Shown: positions 1 to 12,800 of the stretch, one piece after another | Position numbering within the stretch: position 1 is the stretch's first letter | Layout of the letters: each line of letters opens with the position of its first letter | NCBI GenBank assembly: GCA_026261815.1 | Contig: JAMPIT010000230.1 | Location: 41,252,501-41,316,500, forward strand | Reading direction: 5' to 3' | DNA from: Monarcha castaneiventris obscurior | Lineage: Eukaryota > Chordata > Aves > Passeriformes > Monarchidae | Length of the DNA stretch: 64,000 nucleotides | Program-made: the position numbers and the translations under genes | The notes under the pieces: model-generated | The model's input: only the letters and a program-made list of their open reading frames with translations | What the model was told of the DNA's origin: nothing | The model's database searches: none

Positions 1-980
1 TTTTTAAAGGCACTTTAAACTTCAGAGGGACAACCCTGACACTAACTGGAAGGTAAAAGTGTACTGTTTCTGCTTTGAGTCTGTCCAGGGAGGCTGTAAG
101 CCACATGAATAGATGCATGTATGTGACTCTGACAGGCTTTTCTCTCAAAGTACTAACAGGAATTCACTGCTGTGCTGTGAACATAACTGTTCATAACTGA
201 AAACATCACTGGTTTAATGTTGAATCAATGCTTTTTTTACTACGTGTACCTTGAAATTAGACACTTACTGTAAAACCACTGTCAGCATACTCTGAATGTT
301 CTGATAGTCCAGGTCATTCTAAAACACATCAAAAATCACCAGCAAAGGAAAATATTGGTTTGGTGGAAAAAATCCTGTCACTACACAGCCATAGTAAACT
401 TGCTCTCCATAAATGTGGGTAACTTTAGTAAGTCACTAAGTCTCAAAAAATATTTGAGTCTTGAGCCATTCCCTTACATCAGGCCCATCAATGAGGTGTT
501 TCAGTATGCAGTGATTCCCAGTATCTGTGAAAAGCTAGACATGACTTCCTCCCAACAGTGGTCTAGTTCAACATTAAACCAGTTTCTTAACCCATCACGA
601 TGGCTATTTTGATCCAGATGAAAACTGGAAACTTCCTTAGATTGATGGTGAGAAACCTTTCCTGGAAGTGTGCAAGAAAGGAGGAAAAGGGCTGTTGTGT
701 CATCAGCCTTGTTGCTGGTACTTCCCTTGAACTGGGGTTTGCCACTGTTGCAGGTGTAGCTTCAGTTACTTGTGTTCGTTGAAAGGAAAGTTCACTGCAG
801 TGGTACTGCCTGCACTGCACTGTTCTTTCTGCTGTCACCTCTTACCTCATGTTCTTCCAAGATGAAGGGTTTGTTGGTCTCTGTTTTGGGGAATACAGTT
901 AGTGACCCTTACCACTTAGGGAAACAGTTTTAGCTCTCACAAATACCCTTGTCAATAACTTCTACTTTACAATTCAACAG
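1..980 (+). other. DNAJC13 intron (5' part of window)
   Basis: This is the intron upstream of the first visible DNAJC13 exon. I checked the short open frames on both strands. The best acceptor-like site, at about 541-559, opens onto stops in all three frames before the following GT. I see no exon and no clear repeat here. Confidence 0.7.
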
Positions 981-1154
981 CTGCCTGAAGACTTTGCTGT
1001 GGTGTATGGTGAGGCAGAAGGTGAACTTTCAGTGGGGGGAGTCTTCCTCAGGATTTTTATTGCCCAGCCGGCCTGGGTTTTACGGAAACCAAGAGAATTT
1101 CTCATTGCACTGTTGGAAAAGTTTACTGAACTACTGGAGAAAAATAACCCCCAT
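981..1154 (+). CDS. DNAJC13: DNAJC13 exon, [12 protein letters not shown] to LEKNNPH
   Basis: 58 whole codons (phase 0 at both ends) between acceptor TTCAACAG and donor GTAAGA. The coding frame is not the frame of the ATG-initiated open frame nearby. Confidence 0.96.
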
Positions 1155-4100
1155 GTAAGATGATTTTTTCTGGTTCTATGTTTTGAACTTGTTTAGCATT
1201 TTTAAGTTTTTAGTCTCTTAGTGTCTGATTAACTTAGATTCTCACTCTTTCTTCCCATCCTGAGTGGGGTTTTCTGTCTGCTTTCCGGCTCTGTAAAAGT
1301 GTGTTGGTTCATTTAGGCAACTTCTGAACATGAGTCAAGGTTTTTAAAGTCCCTGAAGCCATAGAATTAGCTTCAGTTAAGTCTTAGAGACTTATTTTGT
1401 GCTAGAGATGAGGCTTAATAAATGAAGTGTCTTTTAATTATTCTATGACCGACCAACCTAAAAAAATGGCACTTGTTCTACACCACCTAAAAATTTTATG
1501 CTCTTGAGAGTTCTGTTGTCCATCTGCGACACCAACTTCCCACTCTGGTGTAAATTATGTGACCTACAGAAGGCTGCCACCTGTAATGAGTATAGCAAAC
1601 GTGTCACAGTTTGAAAATTAATTCTTAAGCAGTGTTCAGACAGATTCTCAGTTAGACTTGCAGGATGGAAAGTAACTTGCATGTTGAATAAAACAGGCAT
1701 CTTCATTAGAAAGATGTGATAGCAGTTTGTAAGGCATGCAGAATACACAAGGCATGACAAGTGCTTCTGCACAGACTGCAGAACCCTTTAGGAATTCAGG
1801 TGGTCAGCTGAACATCCATGCTGTCATGATTCCCCTGAGCAACTTAGCCAGATACTGGATTCTCAAAATGCTGAAATAGGAATTCCCGTGTGGTCTGTCT
1901 TTGTGGAACTAGTGAATGTTTACCACTATTGGAGCTGATAATCATGTTCTTAACTTGTTATTTTAACAGTTTGAGAGCAAAGTGACATAAAAGCATTAGG
2001 GGGAAAAAAAAATCTATAATGCAGAGCAAGTGAGAAATGTTATTGTGACGATACATAAGGCTTTACTGAGTTATGGTTTCTGTTGATTTTCAATTTTCTG
2101 CAGGGGGAAACTTTAGAAACCATTACCACAGCAACTGTGTGCCTCTTCAGTGCCCAGCCTCAGCTAGCTGATCAAGTTCCTCCTCTTGGTCATCTTCACA
2201 AGATAATCCAGGCTATGAATCACAAGAACAATGCCATTCCTAAAAGTGCCATTCGTGTCATGCACGTATTGTCAGACAATGAGGTACTGAATCTTCTAAG
2301 TGCTTGAGGGGAGAAAAGCATTGCTGGAGTTATTTGTATTGTTTAGTAGTGTTCCTAAAAGAGCATTATTCTAACTATAAGTGCTGTGTAACAAGTGAGC
2401 AGGGACCTATACCTAACTAATGGAGAACTGATAGATTAAACACTGAGAAATGTGTGGTGTTGGCTGACCAAAACCATTAATCTTAGCATAAAATTAAAGT
2501 CCTTGGGATGTTTGTCTCTCTACAGCTTTGTGTTAGAGCAATGGCATCACTGGAGACCATTGGCCCTCTCATGAATGGAATGAAAAAGAGGTCAGACATA
2601 GTTGGGATAGCCTGTGAAGCACTGAATCGAATGTTTCAGAAGGAACAAACTGACTTAGTAGCCCAAGTAAGTAGTACATTCTCAGACTGGAAAAATGTGG
2701 GGTTTTTTTATTTGGGTATATCTAAACTGTTCAACTTAAATGGCATCTGGGAAGCCTCCTGGACACTTAATTAATGTGCTTTTCTTGTTGGAAAAGTTTC
2801 TATCTAAAATGCAGATCTTTTCAAGGATGTTACCTGAGCATTGAAGCTTAATGCACAGGGTAGTGTTGTGTCCACTGAGAAAGTGTAGTGGAATACCAAC
2901 GAACTGGACTGAGTTTACACCTAGATAGAGCAGAACTTCTGGACAGTATCTTTCCTTTCTCTTGTTTGTATTCATATAGCTCAAGAAAAATGGACTCACC
3001 TTGGCATTTGTAGTAATAGCTGTTGGCACTTCTGGTTCACTAATGCTAGTAATATAAAACATCTGTGTTAAGACAACTCATTTGGGTATGTTTGCAGGCT
3101 CTGAAAGCAGATTTGGTCCCTTATCTTCTAAAGCTGCTTGAAGGTGTTGGTCTTGAGAATCTGGAAAGCCCATCTGCAACAAAAGCTCAGATTGTTAAAA
3201 CTCTGAAATCCATGTCTCGCAGCCTGCAGTATGGGGAACAGGTGAGTACTGACAGGTGCTTATCTGGGCTTTGACACTTGGTAGATCAAATTCTGAACGT
3301 CCCTTGTTTAATCTTCTGGCTGTTGTGTGCATCATTCCACCTAAAATGTTAGCATTCTGCAACTATGAAATGGTTGTGGTTTGGAATGTCTTAATATCTT
3401 GCTTGTGGAGAAGTCATTGGTTCAATGCATGTGAAGAGCACTGATAAAAAAGACAAATCCCAAGTGCAGAAGTGTTCTATGAGCTGGTTATCTTTAACTG
3501 AGAACTCTTCAGAACTTGTGTAATTAATGTAAATTGCTTTTTTGTTTTCTTAATAACTACATAACTGCAGCAGCTTTATGGGTGTATATCTAAGATGTTA
3601 AATTTGTCCCAGTAACTGCACTAGTTCTTGATGCCTTTTTCTTCCCTTCTGTTGAAAGCTTTCTCAGGGGAGGAAACTGGGAATTGGTCTTTCTTCCAAA
3701 TGGTATAGTACAGGAAAAGTCCTGTTCTCCCTCAGCTGTCAGTGTGTGGCAAGGGGCTGCTTGCAGGGTTGCTTTTCCTTGTCACCTTTCTGGGGAATGA
3801 GGGACAAAGTCAAGCTACCAAATGACTTTTTTGAGCATTGTGTTCAGCTGCACAGTTCACATGGAAAAGCAAGTCTCCCTGGAAATGTGTGTGAGATCCA
3901 TATTGCAGCCTGAACTATGGCCATGCTCTGTGGTGTAATCCCTTCAGAATAGTTTGTCTCTAGAAACTGAGTTTGTTTGCCTAGAACATGACAAACAGCA
4001 CTTGCTCACTGTGTTAATCTCTTGAAATACTGTAGGTAAATGAAATTCTGTCCCGTTCTTCTGTGTGGAGTGCCTTCAAGGATCAGAAACACGACTTGTT

Positions 4101-7100
4101 CATTTCTGATACACAAACATCAGGATACCTCACAGGTTAGCAACTCTTTCCTGTTTATGTCCTGAATGATACTGAACTGTTACTTAATTGTCACACTGGA
4201 CTCTGGAGATACTGTTTATCCCCAGGATCTAGTGCCATCATGTGGTCTTGAACATTCAGTGCTGTAGAAATACAGTAAGTTTTTAAAACACTTACTAAAA
4301 GGTAAAATTCTTGCTGGTTGAGAATGTATTTCCCTGCATAGTCTTTGCTGTACATGCTTAGCAATAGATTCTGGACACTGGCAAGACTTGCAAGTATTCT
4401 GTAGTGATAAAGCAGAATTGTAATTGAAACTGATGAATGACAGTAGGTTTCTATGCTTTTTCAGGATCAGTCTACTTCAGTTCTAGAACACAAGTTTTTC
4501 CACAGTTGGAGGGATGTGTGAACTGTCTTCAGAATCATTCACACTGTCTGTATTAGTTGGCTGTGTGAATTAACGCTGCTTTAGTGTTAGGCAGGTAGTT
4601 GTACTGTTGGAAAAGTTGGAATGCTAATAGGTTGGAGTTTGAGGCTGTGTTCCAGCCAGAACCAGTGGCCTCCAGGGTGGCCATGTGCCTGTAAGCAGAG
4701 CTTGCAGCATATACTTCACTGCAGCAGTGGTGCACCTTGGGGGGTCCCCTGCTGGTGCCACCGAGGTTGAAATGGCACCCCAGAGGTGCCACCTCATTCC
4801 CACCAGGAGTGAGGAAGAGCATTTTAGCTCTGTGTGCTGTGCACTGTGTGCACACTAAGGTTAGCAGCTGATGGGAACTTCCGTGCACAGTGCAAATAAT
4901 CCCAGATCAGTTATGTCACAGTCCTGGTTCTTCCTTCACTCATGCAGCACTGGACAGGCACAGCATCACCGTCCAGAACATCACTATCACATAAAACATT
5001 TTCAGATATAGCAAATAATGACATTGCAGCAAACTTTGTCTAAAGCAACACATGATGCAAGCTTCTGCCTCCTCAGTAGCCATCAGCTGGAGAAACACTT
5101 TGTCTTAAAAGCTTTGCCTCACAGGTGAGGTTTTAAAGTCCTTTGTGACAAGCCAGTGTGGACACATCCATGTGCCACATGGAACTTTCTCATCTAACCC
5201 AGTATAGGAGTCTTGGTAAAGCTTTTGAGCACAACTGAACTAATGAGGTATATATCAGGTGGCCAAAGTTTTTCTTGCAAGATAATAGCCTGTATTTTGA
5301 GAAAATGAAGCAAGAGCCCTTCAAGTCAGGAATTACACATTCTAGAAGCAGTTGCTTAAATTTTGAGAGTAGGAATATTGCAACACTTGACACATTTGCT
5401 AACACAGGACTCTGTGCTTTAGCTCTGAACAGGAGTTTTCTGGGTTTTGTACCATTTAATGCCACTTTGACAAAGAACACTGGAACTGATTCAGTTTGTA
5501 CTGAATTTCCTTGGTATTTCTTAAATACTATAAATTTAGAAGTAGGAAGAAAATGCTGACTGATTACTGGCCAAGAACTGAAACTATACCAGATGTGGTC
5601 AGGCTTGAGACTGGGGGCAATTCAGTTTTCCAATTGCCTTTAAGGCCTGTGCTGCTTTTAAATTGCCTAATGTTTAAATGCTTGCCAGTGTAGGATGAAG
5701 GTGCTGTACAAATGCAACGTGTAGATGGAAACCAAGCTTTATTTTTAACCTCTCTTATCTTGTATTCTGCCTTATGTCTTGCTTCAAATTGCTTTGCTAT
5801 TTGCACTTCCCTTGAAACTTCCCTTGCTTATTTCTCTTCCCTCAGGTGTCTCTTCTCCTTCCCTTCTAACTGGCAGCAGTCCCCTTCACCTGAGAAGTGG
5901 GCTTTAGATCTGCTGTGTCAGGCAGCTTGCTAACTTCTGTGTAGCTCTCTAAAGCAGGTAGATACCTCGCAGAACGCTCGCTGCATTCCGAGTAACTCAT
6001 GCATGTCCTAGAGCTGTACCAATGCGTGGTCCCAAAGTGCCCCACACTGATCCCCTTGCCTGCCTCGAGCACACAGGAGCACTGCCCTGCCAACTGCACT
6101 GGCTGGTCCTTGCTGGTACTGGTCAGGAACTCAGCTTCGGAACTGTGTTAGCAACCAATCCTCCAGAGTGGAAAAGCTTGAGGCACAAGATAACTATGGG
6201 GAACTTTTGCACTAGGATGTGTGACAGTGGGTGTGACACTTGGCAGGTTCCACGGATGGGCTGGCAAAGAGAGGTCCCCTCCTGCAGCCAGAGAGCTTTT
6301 TATTGCCACAGGCACTGCTTGCTCTGCTCTCTGCCTCACAGTATCGTATGGGACTGTTCGCAGGGAGACAAACCACGCTCTTCTGTTCTGGCTCTGGGCT
6401 GTAGTGTGAGAAAGGAGGGTGGGGCAGGAAGGAATAGTGAATTTGGGAGAACTCAGTGAGGATGGCTTGAAGGGGAAGAGTACAGGACCCAGCAGAACTT
6501 AGTATGTTGAATATTGGCAGTGTAGGCTGGAGGTGTAACACCAAGTCGATTGCTGTATTGGTGCAGGAATGTGTTGTGAATGATCAGTTTTCTGATCACT
6601 AATCTGATAAAAATTACTGTTAAAACACCTCATGCTGCAACATAAGTTTTTATTGCATTTGCTGAAAGTTTCTATATGACTAAATTATTAATTCTAGGCT
6701 GTGAGGGAGAGGGCCTTTGCCTGCAGTGCAAAACTGATTGCCCCTATAGTAATGAACATGGAGACTTAGTAATGGTATGAGTCCTGCATCTCCAGTACAG
6801 AATTTGTGTATCCCAAGAATGCTGTCACTTTATGCCATCTGAAGGCACAAAATGCTGGCTAGAGAAGCTTTACCCAGTTCTGCTTCTTCATGGGGCAGCC
6901 CATTGTGCTTCCTGGAACTATGCAGCTGGGAAAAACCTTTACAACACTGAACAGACACACAAGGAGCCCAGTAGTGAACACATGCCTGAACTCACTCTAA
7001 TTCCATGGCAGGGCCTTTCTTTAGAAAAAGAACTCTTTACATGCTGCTTCCATGATGGAAGGTGAGATGGGTAATGCAGGTGGGTGGGGGTCCTCTGTAA

Positions 7101-7458
7101 CTTATTTGGGATATCAGAATAAAAAACACTGAGCAAGCCCAAAAATGGCCCCCACAAGCTATTTCACTTGGTAGACGAAGAAGTCTTAGTTTCTAGTGTT
7201 CCTAAATTTCAAAGAATGTAAAGAAAAAGCCTTAAATGTTGTTGCGTAAGGTGTGTGGTTGACTTAGATGATGTATCTGAGTGTTACCAGAGGGAATAAA
7301 GCTGTTCAGTCACCCAGCAGAAGGAAAACTAATCGCCAGTATTTGTTTTCCTCCCGCAAGGCCCTGGAGTTGCTGGTTACCTCACTGCAGGGACGACGTC
7401 ATCCGTAATGCCCAACGTACCACCCCCGGTAGACAACGAAGTGGGAGATGTCAGCTAA
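981..7458 (+). CDS. DNAJC13: DNAJC13 (RME-8), C-terminal part, six last coding exons
   Basis: Large endosomal J-domain co-chaperone that works with HSC70, sorting nexins and the WASH complex in endosome-to-Golgi and recycling traffic (family knowledge). Only the C-terminal 278 residues are here. The J domain lies upstream of the window. Exons: 981-1154, 2104-2283, 2526-2666, 3098-3241, 4036-4135 and 7361-7458, all with AG acceptors and GT donors and compatible phases; they total 837 bp including the stop. The peptide ([48 protein letters not shown]) is colinear with the end of human DNAJC13, and this region is helical armadillo-like repeat in the family. The extreme C-terminus reads [12 protein letters not shown] and then stop, while I recall GDLGYQT in human. 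The 3.2-kb last intron is the longest. Identification is very secure. Confidence 0.97.
1155..2103 (+). other. DNAJC13 intron
   Basis: 949-bp intron ending in TTTTCTGCAG. AT-rich. No gene or recognisable repeat seen. Confidence 0.8.
2104..2283 (+). CDS. DNAJC13: DNAJC13 exon, [12 protein letters not shown] to HVLSDNE
   Basis: 60 whole codons between TTTTCTGCAG and GTACTG. Contains [20 protein letters not shown], essentially identical to the human stretch. Confidence 0.97.
2526..2666 (+). CDS. DNAJC13: DNAJC13 exon, [11 protein letters not shown] to DLVAQ
   Basis: 47 whole codons between CTCTACAG and GTAAGT. Contains [13 protein letters not shown] and NRMFQKEQ. Confidence 0.97.
3098..3241 (+). 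CDS. DNAJC13: DNAJC13 exon, [12 protein letters not shown] to LQYGEQ
   Basis: 48 whole codons between GTTTGCAG and GTGAGT. Confidence 0.97.
3242..4035 (+). other. DNAJC13 intron
   Basis: 794-bp intron. No exon, RNA gene or identifiable repeat seen. Confidence 0.8.
4036..4135 (+). CDS. DNAJC13: DNAJC13 penultimate exon, [11 protein letters not shown] to SGYLT
   Basis: 33 codons plus one base (the G of a glycine codon), from acceptor ATACTGTAG to donor GTTAGC. Confidence 0.95.
4136..7360 (+). other. DNAJC13 last intron (3.2 kb)
   Basis: Joins GYLT to [11 protein letters not shown]. About 4620-4860 is relatively GC-rich with short GGTGCCA/TGGCACC inverted repeats. AATAAA occurs at 7120-7125 and 7298-7303 just before the last exon, as candidate premature poly(A) signals. 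Several open frames of 60-145 codons lack splice support, codon bias or recognisable homology, so I do not call them. Confidence 0.75.
7361..7458 (+). CDS. DNAJC13: DNAJC13 last coding exon with stop TAA
   Basis: Starts after CTCCCGCAAG in phase 1 and reads [15 protein letters not shown] to GDVS, with TAA at 7456-7458. The tail is three residues shorter than the human one as I recall it. Confidence 0.93.
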
Positions 7459-8190
7459 GGACTGCAAATCCTTGTGGAAGAGACAAAGGCAGACAGGCCA
7501 GTGATGAGGAGCAGCACTTCCCTCCAATACATTGAAGTGAACTTACTGCCTTGCCAGGTGTTTATGACAGTGTTATTCCTTTTTTCTATGACTTTTTTTT
7601 TCTAGGAAAAGTCAGTGATTCTAACTACCACACTGTAACACAAGAAAGCACTCTGTGGATCAGCTGAAATGGGTACACAAGAATTTTTTCTTGTTGTACA
7701 TAAGCACATTTTGTTCCTTTATATTTGTTTACAAGACTGTGAATCAAACTTTCCTAGTTTTTATATTTTATGAATTAGCATGACTGGAGTTGAGCTACAG
7801 TCTAGAGGAATTGGGCTAAAATAACTTTGACCTCACCAACCCCACTAAAAGGGCATCCCTTCCTTTCTCAGTCTGATGTGATCACTCTCATTGAACATGA
7901 CCTGAAAGGGTTTGTCCCTGCACCAGTTCACTCATGTCCTTAATCATTAACATTATCTTCTTCCTTGGATCAAACAGCATTAGACATTTGTATGTATAAC
8001 TGGCTTGACCAAATTGACAAAGCTTCAGCAAAAAAACCTTAAAAAGTTGACATGTTATGTAAGAAATTAGTGTAATTGTGAAATGTTCTATACATTATCC
8101 AGTATATAAAAACTTTCTATATTGAGTGTACATTATACAGATCATTCATATGTACATAAAATTTTAAAATAAAGGGAATTAAGAGCCTTG
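7459..8190 (+). other. DNAJC13: DNAJC13 3' UTR (minimum extent)
   Basis: Non-coding sequence after the stop, AT-rich, to the first AATAAA at 8168-8173. Transcripts could run on to AATAAA at 9429, 9477 or 9485. The end shown is inferred from the poly(A) signal. Confidence 0.65.
8168..8173 (+). promoter_or_regulatory. Poly(A) signal AATAAA, DNAJC13
   Basis: First canonical hexamer downstream of the DNAJC13 stop, inside an AT-rich tract. Confidence 0.55.
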
Positions 8191-9520
8191 TTAATGAGAT
8201 AAAGGTGGTGTTCTTGTGTAGCTGTTCTTTGAAAGTGTGGGAAATGAGGGCAGTCAGAGACCCTAATTGGAAGGTAGCTAAATACAATCCCTGGGCATTC
8301 TTGGTTGGAAAAACACATTGTGTAGGTTTTGACAGCCTGGAGCAGAACTCCTGAAACACATGTAGTAGTACAGTGCAGGTGGCTGTGTTTATGAAGTGCA
8401 TTTCAGCCACTGACCTGCTGACACTCTCAACGTCCTAGAAAACATTCTTGGCAGGAAGCAAGAGGAAACTAAGGTGGATGGAAAAGTAAACAAGAATTTC
8501 TCCTTTTTTAAAAGAGGTTATAATCTTGGTTTTCCATATAATGAGGTAAGAAACTTCACGGAATGCTTCCAGTTCTAGGTACTCAGCTGCTGTGTCCCCT
8601 GAGTGACCACAGCAGCTGTAACTGGACACCCTTTGGGCGAGCACTTGGCCCTGGGCTCAAAGACAGAACTGACCACAGCCTCATCCTGAAGGTTGAGCCA
8701 AGCAGAATGTGTTCTCCCCAGGCTCCAACAGGAAGAAGCTTGGAGGGGGGCTTGTAAACAGTAAAACCTTGTGTCTTTACTGCCCTTAACTTAACCAGCC
8801 CTGTGTAAGTTGAAAAGTGAGTATCCTGACTCCAGGAAGGAGAGCTGCCACTGGTGCAGTGTGCTGAGATCTGCCTGGTTCTGTTCCTGCATGGGCAAGT
8901 TCTCTTGAAGTAACTCCTGTCAAAGGGGATTGGTACAGGAGCAGAACTGAGCAACTCTGACATTTGAGAAGTTCACAGAGGTGTACTGGGCATCAATGGC
9001 AGAGCCTGTTTTGGTAGCAGCAGAGGCCATGAGCTGCACCCTGGCACTGCCAGCCAGAACATCAGCTCCTGGGGGAGGAAGGTGCCACCTGAGCTTAGGC
9101 ATATTTAAGAAAGGGTGGGAGCAGCTGGCACCAGGAGGCAGGAGGAGGCTTGTGAGGGTGCACAAAAGGAAAGACAGGAAGAAGGATGCAAGGGAAGAAC
9201 AAAGGGACATCTGTAAGGGAAAATGGGGGGAGATCCATTTGGAAAAGCACTGCAGATTAATAAGCAGGCAGTAGCAGAGCTACATGTGACCTCAGCCTCC
9301 TGTGCTGCCCTGAGCCTCACTTGAGGGGAGCTGGGGCAAGGACTGCAGCTGAGCTTTGGAAAAGAAAAAGCAAGGTACTACCTCCAGTGTTTGTCGTTTA
9401 ACAAAATTAAAAGTTTAGCCTAGCTTGCAATAAATTAGAGTGTCTGGGCCTTCTGCCTCAAAACTCCTTTGTCTAGAATAAAAGAATAAAAGACTTTGAA
9501 CAAAGAAAGCACTTCACTTG
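8191..9520. other. DNAJC13/ACAD11 convergent interval
   Basis: Tail-to-tail interval. It holds mixed-composition sequence (8560-9340 is richer in GC) without recognisable coding content, then three AATAAA hexamers on + at 9429-9434, 9477-9482 and 9485-9490. It may be a long alternative DNAJC13 3' UTR. Confidence 0.55.
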
Positions 9521-9540
9521 GGGCCTGTTAGAAAATAGAT

Positions 9541-9546
9541 TTTATT
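9541..9546 (-). promoter_or_regulatory. Poly(A) signal AATAAA, ACAD11
   Basis: TTTATT on +, i.e. AATAAA on the ACAD11 strand, 220 bp past the ACAD11 stop. It sits 51 bp from the nearest DNAJC13-sense AATAAA. Confidence 0.7.
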
Positions 9547-9765
9547 TAGTGCTATAAAGAACCCAGGCAAGTTATTTACATGGCAGTCTGCAAATTCTTT
9601 AAAGCAAGCCCATAATTATTAAGTGTAATAAGGGTAAATAGCGAGAGAAGAATTGCTTCCAGTTAGAATCAAGTGTTTGTATTCATCCAATTTTACCTCA
9701 GATAGCATTATTACACTAAGCCTTTCCTAAGCCTTTTGTCCATTTGAGAAGGCTTGATGCTGCCA
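9547..9765 (-). other. ACAD11: ACAD11 3' UTR
   Basis: 219 bp between the ACAD11 stop and its first poly(A) signal. AT-rich, no other feature. Confidence 0.65.
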
Positions 9766-9880
9766 TTAGATTTTTGCAGTGAGCTTCTTGGACTGGTCCA
9801 GGAGTTCCCACCTGGCAATGGTTGAGAGATGCACCTCATCGGGGCCGTCTGCCAGGCGCAGGGTCCGTATGTGCGCAAAC
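9766..9880 (-). CDS. ACAD11: ACAD11 exon 20 (last), [17 protein letters not shown] to TAKI stop
   Basis: Acceptor GCCCCCGCAG. The first base completes the codon begun in exon 19. Residues 741-778, with D752 in LADGPDEVH as the presumed catalytic base position. Confidence 0.96.
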
Positions 9881-12800
9881 CTGCGGGGGCAGCGCTGGGT
9901 CAGGGCCGGCTCCTGACCTGCACCGCTCCCATGGGAGCGCTCAGCACTGTTCCTGCCTGCCACAGCTGCCCTTTGGACACTCCCTGCTTTGAGAAGTGCT
10001 ATCACAGGGGAGATACTGCAGCAAAATCTTCCTGCCAGGATTGAGATGGGTGGGCTGGGAATTCAGAAGTTTTGCTTCTCCCCAAGGCCGTAAGGGATAA
10101 CATTAAGCTTTAGGAGCACATCCTCTTCACTGCTGATAAGAATTATTTTAGGTCCAGTTCCAGCTTTTTTTTGTAAGGCTAATTGCACTATAAAAACAAT
10201 TGTTCTACATTTTATAGCTTAAAGGGACATGCACTATTATTTCATGCTGAGATGAAACAGCATGTACTGGTGTTCTAAATTATTGTAAAAGGAATGCTTA
10301 GAATCTACACGAAATCTCCCTTTACTCACATAAATGCCAAAGGAAAATCCTGAGAAACGCCAGCACCACCACAAACTTGAACTGCACAGTCAATCACTTT
10401 AAGCACAGCTCGAGGAACAACCACTTTGGTCATGGCTACCTGTAGTTAGAAGAGAACTCACAGTATCAGTAATATTTTCATAAGCAAGTGGAAATATTTT
10501 CCCAACACTTCTGCTGAATATTGGTATCTCTCAGTACATTCCTTCCTCTCAGGGTTGGATGAGAGCTCCACTGTTCCCGTTCCTTGGGTATAGTAAAACT
10601 GTTTCCAGTCACCCAGAACTATCTTACTGTGTTGAGGCAAGCAAGCAATGCTTGAACAGATTCTACTGTTTCTGAGATCACTCCCCCATCTTCTGACAAT
10701 TAAAAGCCTATCTTAAGGCTGTTTTCAACATGGATTTATATATATAGATTTATACCTACAATTAGAATAATAATGTTTAACAATATGTTTTAGCTTATAT
10801 TTTATCCAGCTGAATGCACAGGCATGGCACCTGCCAAGCCCTAGCTACCAAAAAATAAAATGTACCTCTTTTCTTGCTCTCCTGTTGCCCACCGTGTCAA
10901 TCCTGCGGGCTGTGTGCAGTGTGAGCAGGCGAGCCTGTTCTATGCTAAGGCGGCATTCTGCAATCCAGTGGGCAACAACTTCCTGCAGAACACAAAGCCA
11001 GCATCAGGCCCTCCGTTAATGCCTCCGAGCACACGTGGAGCTGCCCCTGTTCCTCAGCACGTGCAGGTAACCTGGAGCCACTCGTGTGCAAATTAAAGCC
11101 TATCTAATAGGAGGCATAATGAAGAAAACGTTTGACTGACAGAAATACTAGAGAACAATTCTTTTCCTGCCAGGAAAGAAGAAAGAGGGAAAAACTGTGG
11201 GTTCTGGCACTTGATCAGACCCCACTGCATGCTGGCCATTTTCCTGAAGCCCTTCCATGCCTTCTTTTTCCTCCCAGCTTTCCTTTACCTATCACCATTC
11301 CTCACAGTCCTCTATCCATGTAATAAACCCCAGTATACAAAAATAGGGGGTGAAAGGGGAGAGGAATTCCTTGTTTTGCTGAAACTGGTGGGGTAGTGTG
11401 TCACACAGCGAGGCGAACAGCTGCAGGGTGGTGCCTGCTGCATCTGCCTCATGATAAATTAGTAACTCTCTGGATCCAAAATCAAGTTATGATCTTGGCA
11501 GCCCTTCCCTGCTCTTCTTGGCTAATTCCCCCCTGCAGCCAGCATACCACAGGAGAAACAGATGTGTGATGCTTGTCAGTGCAAAAGCTGTTTGGAGCCT
11601 GAGCCAAAGAGACACACTTCTCCTGTGGCTGTGGATTTTGCAACTTGGGCAGGCACAGGACACCAAGCAAATGTGCAGCATTTGCTTCTGTGCAGAGCCT
11701 GGAGGCTCAGCTTGGCTGGTGCCAGCAAAGATGGTCTGAACCTGGGTGGGGTGTTCAGTTCTCTTCTCTCAACGGCTCCTGGGGTCATTAATGGGAACTG
11801 ACACCCTGATACTCAAGGCAGTCACCAGCCTCACCCTGTCCTTAGTCATCCTCGCTGTGAAGAACCTGCATGGGCTCTGCAGCTGCCTCCAGGTCGTGCC
11901 TGTGGCTTCATCAAACATCCCTGTTACTTTAACAAGCTTCTGAGAACCAGAGCGTGCCTCAAGCAGTTCCTACTAATTCTAGGTTATGGTGGTGAATGGA
12001 AGTTTGGCAATTACATATCTATTTTCCAGTCATGTCAAGTTGCTCCCTCTGGATCTGCACAAACAATTTGCTACAATCTGTGCCAGATGCTAATTCAATT
12101 TCCTCTTTCCTTTGCTTTTACTGTTTTTTTCCAATAAAGTCATCCTAGCTCTTGGGTAAGACTGAGGAACACTTGAAATGTGACAGGCCAACTACCAGAG
12201 TCTGATGGTTCCTATATAAAGCAGACTGTAATATTTTTATTATTTTAGCAAGCTCTTGCTCATGAAATATTATTTCATTTCCAGAGCAAGATAAAAGCAA
12301 GAATCTCCAGTATGCCTTTGATGTGGTCTGTACTTTCATAAACAACTACAAATATTTGATCAAAGAAGTAAAATTTTCACTGAAATTTAGGCTCCCGAGT
12401 GTCTCCAGTGATCATGAATGGGGACATCCAAGTGATAGCATGGATATACAAAAATGGTGAATTTGGATTGTAACTGCAGAAATATAAGCTGTATGCCTGA
12501 AAAAATACCTGTCCAAACTGATCAGGGAAAGCAGAGAGCAACACACAGTGACAAAATCCATATTCAAATCCAGCAAAGGATATCCAATTCATTGCACGTT
12601 GCAAGGGCGGGGGGGGGAAGTTATGGTGCAAAATGGGAGCCTTGCAATGTGGTGTTTTTTTCCTTTGCCACGCAAGGCTTTGCGAATAGGAATTCAAGGT
12701 TAGGGCGCAGCTGCTGCCATGTCCATTATCAGAGCCCAAGGCCGTGTGTGGGCAGCACAAAGGTCAGTGTGTGCAGTGTGTGAACGGAGGCAGGGGGGGA

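Noticed and set aside
541..658. Possible DNAJC13 exon bounded by CTCCCAACAG and GTGAGA
   Set aside because: All three frames hit stops between the sites.
6022..6459. 145-codon open frame on + in the DNAJC13 last intron
   Set aside because: Overlaps long open frames on the other strand, has no recognisable homology or splice context, and cysteine/proline-rich composition is typical of GC-rich non-coding DNA.
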